Assembly: GCA_050250815.1 (NCBI GenBank)
Contig: JBFWNY010000022.1
Location: 1 to 62,886 of the forward strand
Direction of reading: 5' to 3'
Origin: JAEUMD01 sp050250815
GTDB taxonomy: Bacteria > Pseudomonadota > Alphaproteobacteria > Rhizobiales > Hyphomicrobiaceae
Length of the DNA: 62,886 bases
Translations under genes and position numbers: made by a program
Shown here: one piece after another, positions 16,923-26,433 of the stretch
Layout: the number at the start of each line of letters is the position of its first letter
How positions within the stretch are numbered: the first letter of the stretch is position 1
The notes under the pieces: generated by a model
Database searches by the model: none
Told to the model about the DNA's origin: nothing
What the model saw: the letters and a program-made list of their open reading frames with translations, nothing else

Positions 16923-17662
16923 GCCGCCCCCCGCCGCTTTGCCGCGACGTGCGCGAGTGTGCCGCCGATAAGACCGGCCAGGAGCAGATCAAAGCCCGGA
17001 AAATATGCATAGAGTGGCGCGCCCAGCATCGCTCCGAAGGCGATCGCGAGCTTGTCGGAGAGTTCGCGGGATGTCGCGATCAGCGACAGCATGAAATAGA
17101 TCGGCGTCAGGAACAGCAACACCGCCGCTACGATCGTCGGCACCGTGCCGGCAATCTCGAAGCCCGCCACCGTCCCGACGAGCGTCGCAAGAACGAACCC
17201 CGTACCGATCCCGATGAAGTGCGGCATGCGCAGCGCCACGGGTACCGCGGGCAGACGGCGCCATCCCTCCATCCATGCCGTGACCGCTATGAAGTGTCCG
17301 GCGAGGAGATACTGCCACCTGCGCACGTGCTCTCCGCGCAGCAGAGGCATCAGCGCGACGCTCATAGGCAGAAGGCGCAGACCGGTGAGCGATACGGCAA
17401 GCGCACCGGCCGCAAGGGAGGCGCCGCGCGCAATCTGATCGAGCAGGACGACCTGCGCGGGCAGCGCGAAGAACACGCCCATCATGAAAACAGAGTTGCC
17501 GAGCGACAGGCCGCCATCCCGCGCCAAAGCGCCGAAGCCTGCCGCCGAAGCAAACAGGATTATCCCGGGCACGGTCAATGCCGCGGCGACGCCGCGCCAG
17601 AACGCATACCGGGATGTTGCGCCCAGCCAAGCAGCATCGCGCGGCTCCGCGGATGGCGGCAT
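16919..17662 (-). CDS. azlC: AzlC family amino acid exporter large subunit
   Basis: Polytopic membrane protein of 247 residues. The N-terminal soluble stretch MPPSAEPRDAAWLGATSRYA leads to FWRGVAAALTVPGII and several more hydrophobic helices. The AzlC-typical FALPAQVVLLDQIARGAS and LTGLRLLPMSVALMPLL are clear. With AzlD it forms a proton-driven exporter of branched-chain amino acids or related compounds. ATG 17662 is used. The longer open frame upstream to 17809 encodes a non-conserved, Arg/Pro-rich stretch. No regulator gene is adjacent. Confidence 0.87.
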   Translation of the reverse strand: MPPSAEPRDAAWLGATSRYAFWRGVAAALTVPGIILFASAAGFGALARDGGLSLGNSVFMMGVFFALPAQVVLLDQIARGASLAAGALAVSLTGLRLLPMSVALMPLLRGEHVRRWQYLLAGHFIAVTAWMEGWRRLPAVPVALRMPHFIGIGTGFVLATLVGTVAGFEIAGTVPTIVAAVLLFLTPIYFMLSLIATSRELSDKLAIAFGAMLGAPLYAYFPGFDLLLAGLIGGTLAHVAAKRRGAA

Positions 17663-17882
17663 TTCGTGGTCGTCGATCAGCACGGCGCGTGCCGATTTCG
17701 AAGCTGTTGGATCATCACGGGGGTCGGCTGGGATGGGACGGAAGGCACCTTGGCCGGTGCCGCGCCATAGTACGCCGACCGTACCATGTGTCGCCCGACA
17801 AAAACGCATCCCAGCCGTGAAATATTCCTATCAGCCTAACGGGCGTCCAGGGAGGCGCAGGCATGCGCCTCCCTCCACACCG

Positions 17883-18986
17883 TCAGGGACGGCAGACGTA
17901 GTAGTAGTTCATCACATCGTGGTCGAGCTCGTGCACCTCAACCGAGCCGAAGCCCGCCTCCGCCAACATGCGACGCGCCATCGGCTCGCCCCACATGGCG
18001 CCGAGCCCCTCGCCGTCCTGCGCCAGCGACACCGTCATGCAGTGCATGCACGAGATCGTGTAGAGCATGGTGCCGAGCGGATGCGTGACGTCGCCTGCAT
18101 GGCTGCCGCTGCCCTTGATGTCTTGTGCGAGATAGACACCGCCGTCGGCCAGCGTACGACGAATGCCCTTCAGCAATGCCATCGGCCTTGCCTGGTCGTG
18201 GATGGCATCGAATGTCGTCACCATCTCATATCGACCCGGGTCGGCGGTCACATCGAAGTCGGACAGGTCACGCGTTTCGAATGTGAGGTTGGTGAGGCCG
18301 CGCTCCTTGGCTTGCGTACGCGCCCAGCCGATCGCCTCCGGCGACAGGTCGAGCCCGGTGAAGCGGCTGCCCGGATAGCTCTCGGCCATCTGCAGCAACG
18401 CGCGACCGCGGCCGCAACCGACGTCGAGCACTTCGATACCCTCAACGAGTCGCTGCTGCAGCCCCGGCACGAGAGGCAGAATGGCGGTTTCCAGAGCCGG
18501 CAACACCGTCTGGCCGGACTCCTCCGCCATCACTTCGTGAAAGCGGTCAAATCGCGCATACGGCACGCCGCCGCCGCTGCGGAAGCAGGTCGCGACGTCG
18601 CTTTCGACCGCGCCGAGCAGCGGCAGAAACTGTGCCGCGACCGCCAGGTTCGCGTCGCCCGTCCGCGTCAGGAAGGCCGCGTGCTCGGGCGGCAGCCAGT
18701 ACGTTGCGTTGGCAGCGTCCGTCTCCACCACGCCGGAGCAGACCATCGCACCCAGCCATTCGCGGACGTAGCGCTCATTGAGGCCCGCACGAGCGGCAAT
18801 CTCTCGCGTGGAGGACGGCGGCACACCGGCCATGGCATCGAGCAGTCCGGTGCGGTGACTGAGGGACGCCATCGTCACCATTGCGGCTTCGTTGAGCGCC
18901 GCGACCATTCGCATCTCGAACTTGGATTTGCGCTCGTCGTTGAGCGCGACGGCGCTCGTGACGTTGCAGAGAGTACACATGCTCAT
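17883..18986 (-). CDS. Class I SAM-dependent methyltransferase with N-terminal winged helix (Rv2258c-like)
   Basis: Protein of 367 residues. Residues about 22-100 form a winged-helix-like dimerisation domain (MVAALNEAAMVTMASLSHRT, REIAARAGLNERYVREWL). The SAM-binding motif is EVLDVGCGRGRALL near residue 182, followed by FTGLDLSPEAIGWA and a DAIHDQARP active-site region. The pattern matches methyltransferases of the Rv2258c type. An N-terminal CTLCNV and a later SCMHC are unusual cysteine pairs. ATG 18986 follows AAGAAGGA. Substrate unknown; the domain layout resembles small-molecule O-methyltransferases. Confidence 0.85.
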   Translation of the reverse strand: MSMCTLCNVTSAVALNDERKSKFEMRMVAALNEAAMVTMASLSHRTGLLDAMAGVPPSSTREIAARAGLNERYVREWLGAMVCSGVVETDAANATYWLPPEHAAFLTRTGDANLAVAAQFLPLLGAVESDVATCFRSGGGVPYARFDRFHEVMAEESGQTVLPALETAILPLVPGLQQRLVEGIEVLDVGCGRGRALLQMAESYPGSRFTGLDLSPEAIGWARTQAKERGLTNLTFETRDLSDFDVTADPGRYEMVTTFDAIHDQARPMALLKGIRRTLADGGVYLAQDIKGSGSHAGDVTHPLGTMLYTISCMHCMTVSLAQDGEGLGAMWGEPMARRMLAEAGFGSVEVHELDHDVMNYYYVCRP

Positions 18987-19117
18987 CAATCCTTCTTGTT
19001 GGCGTGCACGGGCCGCTTTCAGACGCGATCCGCGTACAGGGAAGGGAGCTGATAAGTGCGCGAGCGCCGTGACGCTGTACCGTGGGGGACCTTCAGCTTG
19101 CCGACAAGCGCGCAAAC

Positions 19118-19147
19118 AAAAAAGGACCGGCGTCGTATCGCCGGCCC
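19118..19147 (-). terminator. Intrinsic terminator of clpSA
   Basis: Read on the minus strand, GGCCGGCG-ATACGA-CGCCGGTCC forms a GC-rich hairpin followed by a run of T residues. It starts about 25 bases after the clpA stop and is the expected end of the clpS-clpA transcript. Confidence 0.85.
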
Positions 19148-19172
19148 TCTTCGTCTGTGATCGCCTCAAAGA

Positions 19173-21653
<2,481 letters not shown>

Positions 21654-21660
21654 TGGGCTC

Positions 21661-22137
21661 TTACTCCTTCTCCATTGTGCATCTCAGCGGATGCTGGTGC
21701 TGGCGGGAGAAATCCATGACCTGATTGACCTTGGTTTCCGCCACCTCGAACGTGTAGACGCCACAGACGCCGACGCCCTTGTGATGGACGTGCAGCATGA
21801 TACGGGTCGCGTCCTCCCTGCCCTTGTTGAAAAAGCGTTCGAGCACATGAACGACAAACTCCATCGGAGTGTAGTCGTCGTTGAGCAGCAGAACCTTGTA
21901 GAGCGACGGCTTCTTCGTCTTGGGCCGCGTCTTGGTGACGACGCCGGTGCGGCCGTCCTCGCCTCCCGACTTGTCGTCGTTGCCGTTCTTGTGGTCCTTG
22001 CGGTCGTCGTTCCCCTGCAAGCGATCGCGCACCCGCGCATCGAGCGCACAGCCGCGTGCCACAAGGGCGCGGCGGCTGACGGCCGGACCGGAGATCGCGG
22101 GGTCCTCCATCGATCGGCTGAATTCCAAGTTGCTCAT
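21661..22137 (-). CDS. clpS: ATP-dependent Clp protease adaptor ClpS
   Basis: The ClpS core (YKVLLLNDDYTPMEFVVHVL, then the pocket region around MLHVHHKGVGVCGVYTFEVA) occupies about residues 79-150 of 158. ClpS delivers N-end-rule substrates to ClpA, and the NDDYTPM segment lines the hydrophobic pocket. From ATG 22137 there is an N-terminal extension of about 60 residues, the second half highly polar (NDDRKDHKNGNDDKSGGEDG), much longer than E. coli ClpS. Either the real start is internal or the extension is a genuine flexible arm. It precedes clpA by seven bases. Confidence 0.93.
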   Translation of the reverse strand: MSNLEFSRSMEDPAISGPAVSRRALVARGCALDARVRDRLQGNDDRKDHKNGNDDKSGGEDGRTGVVTKTRPKTKKPSLYKVLLLNDDYTPMEFVVHVLERFFNKGREDATRIMLHVHHKGVGVCGVYTFEVAETKVNQVMDFSRQHQHPLRCTMEKE

Positions 22138-22358
22138 GCCACCGCGCTCCGTCGCGGTTCTTTCATTTCGAACACGTTCGCGAGTTGCCCCCGCATGACC
22201 TCAGCCTAACTGATCCGTCGCCGACGCCGCAATCGGCGCGCGCGGGGTGACCATTTTCGGCAAAAGTGTCCTGCCGGAACAAGGCGAGCTTCGGGCCCAA
22301 TCCGCAGATTGGAGCATCTGGGTTCTCGCCCGCCGGTTAATCTGGTGTCGATGCACGA

Positions 22359-22390
22359 CAAAAAAAGGCCCGGCGCGGTCGCCGGGCCTT
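22359..22390 (-). terminator. Intrinsic terminator of the phasin gene
   Basis: On the minus strand, AAGGCCCGGCGACCGCGCCGGGCC forms a strong GC hairpin followed directly by seven T residues, 30 bases downstream of the phasin stop. It separates the phasin transcript from clpS. Confidence 0.9.
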
Positions 22391-22420
22391 CCAATCTGTG
22401 GTCAGGCGCGCTGCGCGGCG

Positions 22421-22753
22421 TCAGCGGACGCCGCCCTGCATCATGCGCTCCATCGGGCGATACATGCCCTTCGCCAACTCCGCGTACATGCCGCCGATCT
22501 TGGCGAGCTGGTGCATGTACTCGTCGTAGCTGCGCTTGACATACTTTGTCTGAATATCGACCGCCTGCTCCAGCGTCTTGGCGCCCATGAGCTTCTCGAA
22601 CGTGGCCGTACCATCCTCGAAGGAGCGCTTGGTGTAGTCCGACATCTCGGCGGCGATCGCCTGCCAGCTCTTGCCGGCCTCGCCGAACAGCTTCATCGTC
22701 GCGTCCATATTGGCCTGCCCGAGCTTCTGCATATCCTCGAAATTCTTCATCAT
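22421..22753 (-). CDS. Phasin (polyhydroxyalkanoate granule-associated protein)
   Basis: Alpha-helical protein of 110 residues fitting the phasin_2 family: MKNFEDMQKLGQANMDATMK, then QAIAAEMSDYTKRSFEDGTA and DIQTKYVKRSYDEYM. Phasins coat PHA/PHB granules, and several alphaproteobacterial members localise to the envelope. ATG 22753 follows the purine-rich GGAAAGGGTAGGATC; the longer open frame upstream has no homology. It has its own terminator. The order phasin-clpS-clpA beside a D,D-carboxypeptidase is conserved in related genomes. Confidence 0.88.
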   Translation of the reverse strand: MMKNFEDMQKLGQANMDATMKLFGEAGKSWQAIAAEMSDYTKRSFEDGTATFEKLMGAKTLEQAVDIQTKYVKRSYDEYMHQLAKIGGMYAELAKGMYRPMERMMQGGVR

Positions 22754-22876
22754 GATCCTACCCTTTCCTGAGTGACTGGCGGGGCCGTCCGGGGGACTGG
22801 GGGGCCCGCATGATGGTGCACTGCACAACCCGCACCTCTAACAGTAGTGCGGCTTGGACGGTTCCTCAAGGAAAAT

Positions 22877-22892
22877 TTGCTGCATCGCACAA
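22877..22892. promoter_or_regulatory. Possible PhaR-type operator upstream of phasin
   Basis: TTGCTGCATCGCACAA (minus strand TTGTGCGATGCAGCAA) resembles the TGC/GCA-rich sites bound by the polyhydroxyalkanoate repressor PhaR upstream of phasin genes. It lies 124-139 bases upstream of the phasin start. The match is by resemblance only and the palindrome is imperfect. Confidence 0.25.
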
Positions 22893-23049
22893 TAACTTTT
22901 TGTCGCAGTGGTATACGGCGTTAACCGAAGACTTTCGCTTCCCTGCTAGCCTCTCACCTCATGGCGGCCACGTCAAAAAGCCGCCCAACAACAATGGTTC
23001 GCTTCCCTCACGGGACGGGCAAAACGCTGCGGGGCGCTTTCAGAGGGCA

Positions 23050-23065
23050 TGTCCGAAGTCGGACA
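23050..23065. promoter_or_regulatory. Perfect 7-2-7 inverted repeat upstream of carboxypeptidase gene
   Basis: TGTCCGA-AG-TCGGACA ends 45 bases before the GTG start of the D,D-carboxypeptidase and is followed by TCTTTT. It could be an operator for a dimeric regulator or a short RNA hairpin in the leader. The regulator is unknown. Confidence 0.4.
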
Positions 23066-23110
23066 TCTTTTGGTCGAGCACCATCCGCCGAGCCTTGAAG
23101 AGCAGGTCGA

Positions 23111-24766
23111 GTGGTCGAACGAACGATGGACGTCGTCTGTCGCATGGCGAATTTGTCTGGCATCTGCCGGATGCAGGTACTTGTGCTCGCGGTTCTGACG
23201 GTGCTTTGGGCGCCAACAGGTGCCGTGGCAGGGGCCGAGCATGCCGCTATGGTCATTGATGCCAATACGGGCAAGGTACTGCATTCAGAAGCGGCCGACG
23301 AGCCACGCTACCCGGCCTCACTCACGAAAATGATGACGCTTTACCTCGCCTTCGAGCTGATCGAGCGCGGGCGGCTTAGCTACTCCGACAAGCTGCGCAT
23401 CAGCGCCCAGGCGGCAACCCAGCCGCCGTCGAAGCTCGAGCTGGAGGTCGGCGACGAGATTACGGTGCGCGACGCTGTGTCGGCCCTGGTCACCAAGTCG
23501 GCAAACGACATCGCCGTGGCGCTGGCCGAGAAGATCGCCGGCAGCGAGGCAAATTTCGCGCGGCTGATGTCGCGCAAGGCCGCAGAGCTCGGCATGTCTC
23601 GCACCGTGTTCAGAAATGCGTCGGGTCTGCCCAACTCCGAACAGGTGACGACCGCCCGAGACATGCTCACGCTGGCGTTGCGACTGCACGACGATTTTCC
23701 CGTCCATTATCGGGTGTTCGCCACGCAGCGCTTCGCCTATCGCGGCAAGAGCTACCGGACGCACAATACGCTGCTGGTCCACTATCGCGGCACCGAAGGC
23801 ATCAAGACCGGCTACACACGGGCATCGGGCTTCAATCTCGTGGCATCGGTGAAGCGTGACGGGCGCCATCTCGTGGCCGCCGTGTTCGGCGGCCGGACCG
23901 CGGGAAAACGCAACTCCGAGATGCGCCGCATACTCGACAAGTCGTTCGCGAAGGCCTCCACCCGCAAAACGCGCCGTCCCGCACCCGCACTGGTCGCATC
24001 GCCGCGCCCGGCACCGAAACCGGCACGCGTATCGCGGGCCCCGACGGCGCCCCCGCCGGTACCGCAGCAAGCTCCGGAGGCCGTACCGGCGGCTCAACCG
24101 CCACCTGGACCCTCAATCGAGATAGCACGCGTACGAACCATCGGCATCGCTGAGCAGCTTGCCGGCGGCGACAGCGCAATTGCAACACAGAACCAGGGCG
24201 CGGTCGTTCCGGCCGCGACCGAGGCAACGCCCCCCGGACCGGCGCCGGTTTCGGAGCGGCCTGCCGGCTTCAGGCCGGATGCCGACACAACGTCGGGTGC
24301 TGCGCCAGCCGGTGGGTCAACCGGATACGTGCCCGGCCGTCCTCCATCCACCTTGCACGAACAGCTTTCGCGCCTGCTCGCGGCTCACAACCCCGAGGGA
24401 ACGATGCCCCAGGCCCCGACGCCGGCGATGCGCGGCAGTGTTTCCGACACGCCCCCCGCGGCCTCACCGTCATCGCGTCGCGAGCGGCGGTCCGGGGCGG
24501 AGCCACGCCCTTCCAAGGGTGGCGGTTACATGATCCAGGTCGGCGCCTACGCGACCGCTGCCGAAGCCGCCCGCCAACTCGACCTTGCCCGAGCCCAGGC
24601 TCAGGGCCGCCTATCGGATGCGCGCGCGCTCACCGAGCCCGTGCAGACGGGCGACGGCCGCCTCTACCGCGCGCGCTTCGCCGGTCTTGGCAGCGGTGAG
24701 GCGACCGAAACGTGCCTCGCGCTCCGGCGGCAAGCCATCGACTGCTTCGTCGCGCGGGCACCCTGA
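23111..24766 (+). CDS. D-alanyl-D-alanine carboxypeptidase (S11) with C-terminal SPOR domain
   Basis: Protein of 551 residues. A signal/anchor segment (MQVLVLAVLTVLWAPTGAVA) leads to a penicillin-binding S11 peptidase domain with SLTK (about residue 71), SAN (about 130) and KTG (about 235), which trims the terminal D-alanine of peptidoglycan pentapeptides. A long Pro/Ala-rich linker (about 285-470) is followed by a SPOR domain (YMIQVGAYATAAEAARQLDL), which in other proteins binds denuded septal glycan. GTG 23111 has GAAGAGCAGG upstream; ATG 23126 and 23144 are alternatives. The SPOR fusion suggests a role at the division site. Confidence 0.92.
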   Translation: MVERTMDVVCRMANLSGICRMQVLVLAVLTVLWAPTGAVAGAEHAAMVIDANTGKVLHSEAADEPRYPASLTKMMTLYLAFELIERGRLSYSDKLRISAQAATQPPSKLELEVGDEITVRDAVSALVTKSANDIAVALAEKIAGSEANFARLMSRKAAELGMSRTVFRNASGLPNSEQVTTARDMLTLALRLHDDFPVHYRVFATQRFAYRGKSYRTHNTLLVHYRGTEGIKTGYTRASGFNLVASVKRDGRHLVAAVFGGRTAGKRNSEMRRILDKSFAKASTRKTRRPAPALVASPRPAPKPARVSRAPTAPPPVPQQAPEAVPAAQPPPGPSIEIARVRTIGIAEQLAGGDSAIATQNQGAVVPAATEATPPGPAPVSERPAGFRPDADTTSGAAPAGGSTGYVPGRPPSTLHEQLSRLLAAHNPEGTMPQAPTPAMRGSVSDTPPAASPSSRRERRSGAEPRPSKGGGYMIQVGAYATAAEAARQLDLARAQAQGRLSDARALTEPVQTGDGRLYRARFAGLGSGEATETCLALRRQAIDCFVARAP

Positions 24767-24795
24767 AGCTACGCCCCGACCGACGGGCTTTGACG

Positions 24796-25497
24796 TCACG
24801 CCTCGCCGTCGAGCAGCACGTCCTTGGCCTCGTTGATCTTCGAAGCAAGGTAGGTCGAGCCGCCCCGGTCGGGATGCAGCTTCAGCATCAGCTCGCGATG
24901 CGCGCGACGGATGTCGTCGCGGCTGGCGCCGGGCTTCAGTCCGAGTATCTCGTACGCCTCCTCCGCACTCATGCGGCCGTCGTCGCCCGACGCCATGCGC
25001 CGCTCGCCGCGCGCGACGTCGTCACGCCAGGAGGGATGCACGCGATCGAGATAGGCCTCGATGATCTGCGCCGACTGAGGGTCGACATGCCGGCAGTCCT
25101 GCCAGAGCAGGGCCAGCTCCTGTGGCAGCAGGCGCTCGATCTGACGGCCCGCAAATATGCCTTTCAGCACGCGACCGCGGATTGCCCCGGTATCGTGCTC
25201 GAGTTCCATCTCCAGGTGATCTGTCGTCACGCGTGACCATTGTCCCTGCGACCGCTGTCCGAAGGGCTTGAAGGTCGTATGACTTCGTCCCGAGAGCAGC
25301 CACAGGCCCAGCATGGCGAGCGGCACCGCCGCTGCAGCGGCACCGCGCGCCATCAGCAACGCGCCGGCCGCAAGGGCCGCCACGCCGCCACCCAGCGTCA
25401 GCCCGCGCGCGAGCTGAGCAGGGTTGGCGCGCACGAACCATCGCACCAGAAGCAGTGCGGCGATCAGCGCGAGCGAGCCGAGCAGGAAGAAGCGCAT
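24796..25497 (-). CDS. Membrane-anchored J-domain protein (DnaJ-like)
   Basis: Protein of 233 residues with two or three N-terminal hydrophobic segments (RFFLLGSLALIAALLLVRWF, GGGVAALAAGALLMA and VPLAMLGLWLL). A middle region (residues about 85-160) is followed by a C-terminal J domain (EEAYEILGLKPGASRDDIRR...) with the HPD motif in KLHPDRGGS near residue 211. This layout, membrane first and J domain last, resembles Pam18/TIM14-like bacterial proteins. The HPD loop predicts stimulation of DnaK ATPase at the inner membrane. It starts three bases after the VWA gene ends and is almost certainly cotranscribed with it. Confidence 0.88.
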   Translation of the reverse strand: MRFFLLGSLALIAALLLVRWFVRANPAQLARGLTLGGGVAALAAGALLMARGAAAAAVPLAMLGLWLLSGRSHTTFKPFGQRSQGQWSRVTTDHLEMELEHDTGAIRGRVLKGIFAGRQIERLLPQELALLWQDCRHVDPQSAQIIEAYLDRVHPSWRDDVARGERRMASGDDGRMSAEEAYEILGLKPGASRDDIRRAHRELMLKLHPDRGGSTYLASKINEAKDVLLDGEA

Positions 25498-25500
25498 CGA

Positions 25501-26322
25501 TCATCGACCCGGCGGCGGCAGCTGGGCGAGCAGACGTCGGGCGCCCGCGCTCGCCCCGCCACGACCATCCGCCAGAGCTGTGAGCGCCTTGGCGCCGCCC
25601 GAGGCATAGACGGCCACGGCGGCGAGCAGGTCGCGCAGCTGCGTCGCGGAGCCGGCATCGAACGGGCACCACGCGCCGCGTGTCAACCGCGCGATCTCTC
25701 TGAAGGCCTGCTCTGCGCGTGGCTCACGCCCCTCCTGGAACAGGAAGGCAGGGACACCCAACACTCCGAGTTCGCCCGCCTTGGCGCACAGATCGTCGAT
25801 CCCTTCCTCCATGGCGTCGCCGACGTAGACCAGCGCACCAACCTTGCCCTTCGCGCACTCGCCGCGCACATGGCTCAGCACCTTGCCAATCTGCGTGTGG
25901 CCACCGCGGCACGTGACGCTCGACATGAGGCGGGCGAGCGCATGGGGATCGCCGACCCAGCGCGAGGCGCGGCATTCGCCGAGCCCGCGGAAATAGACGA
26001 GCTGCACGTCGAGACCACCGATCTCCGCCACGGCCGAGAACATGTCGCCCTGCAGCTTCAGCGCCATGTCCCATGTGGGCTGGCGGCTCATGGTGGCATC
26101 CATCGCGAACACCAGCCGGCCGCGCGTACCCGTGGCGGCAACCTGTGGCAGGGACTTCAGCGCGGCCACGAAGGCGGCAACGTCGCCTGCACTCGATGCA
26201 GCGACGTCTCGCGTGCCGCCGGCCGCCGGAACGCTAGTGCCGCGCGCCGCACTGCCGGTGCGCACCGCGCCGCCCGGCTCGGCGAATGGCCGATGAGGCT
26301 TTTCCTTCTTATCTTCGCTCAT
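25501..26322 (-). CDS. VWA domain protein
   Basis: Protein of 273 residues. After a polar N-terminus comes a von Willebrand factor A fold (about residues 65-245): GRLVFAMDATMSRQPTWDMA carries a DxTxS version of the MIDAS metal site, and YVGDAMEEGIDDL supplies a later acidic edge. No signal peptide, so it is probably cytoplasmic. ATG 26322 is used; a GTG at 26355 with AAGGAG upstream would add 11 residues. It sits between putA and the J-domain gene. Molecular partner unknown. Confidence 0.82.
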   Translation of the reverse strand: MSEDKKEKPHRPFAEPGGAVRTGSAARGTSVPAAGGTRDVAASSAGDVAAFVAALKSLPQVAATGTRGRLVFAMDATMSRQPTWDMALKLQGDMFSAVAEIGGLDVQLVYFRGLGECRASRWVGDPHALARLMSSVTCRGGHTQIGKVLSHVRGECAKGKVGALVYVGDAMEEGIDDLCAKAGELGVLGVPAFLFQEGREPRAEQAFREIARLTRGAWCPFDAGSATQLRDLLAAVAVYASGGAKALTALADGRGGASAGARRLLAQLPPPGR

Positions 26323-26433
26323 GATCCGCCAGCGGTTAGCGACATAGCCGCGCACGGGCGCACGTCTCCTTCAGAACATGGCGTTGCATCGCGGCGCTGG
26401 CAACGCCCCCGTACCAGAGAGCACTTGGCACAG

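Larger units (their letters stand above)
22754..23110. other. Divergent control region between phasin and carboxypeptidase genes
   Basis: This 357-base non-coding region must contain the promoters of both divergent genes. It is relatively AT-rich at 22870-22925. Two sequence elements stand out and are listed separately: a TTGC...CACAA element at 22877-22892 and a perfect 7-2-7 inverted repeat at 23050-23065. No gene is seen in either strand. Confidence 0.55.
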
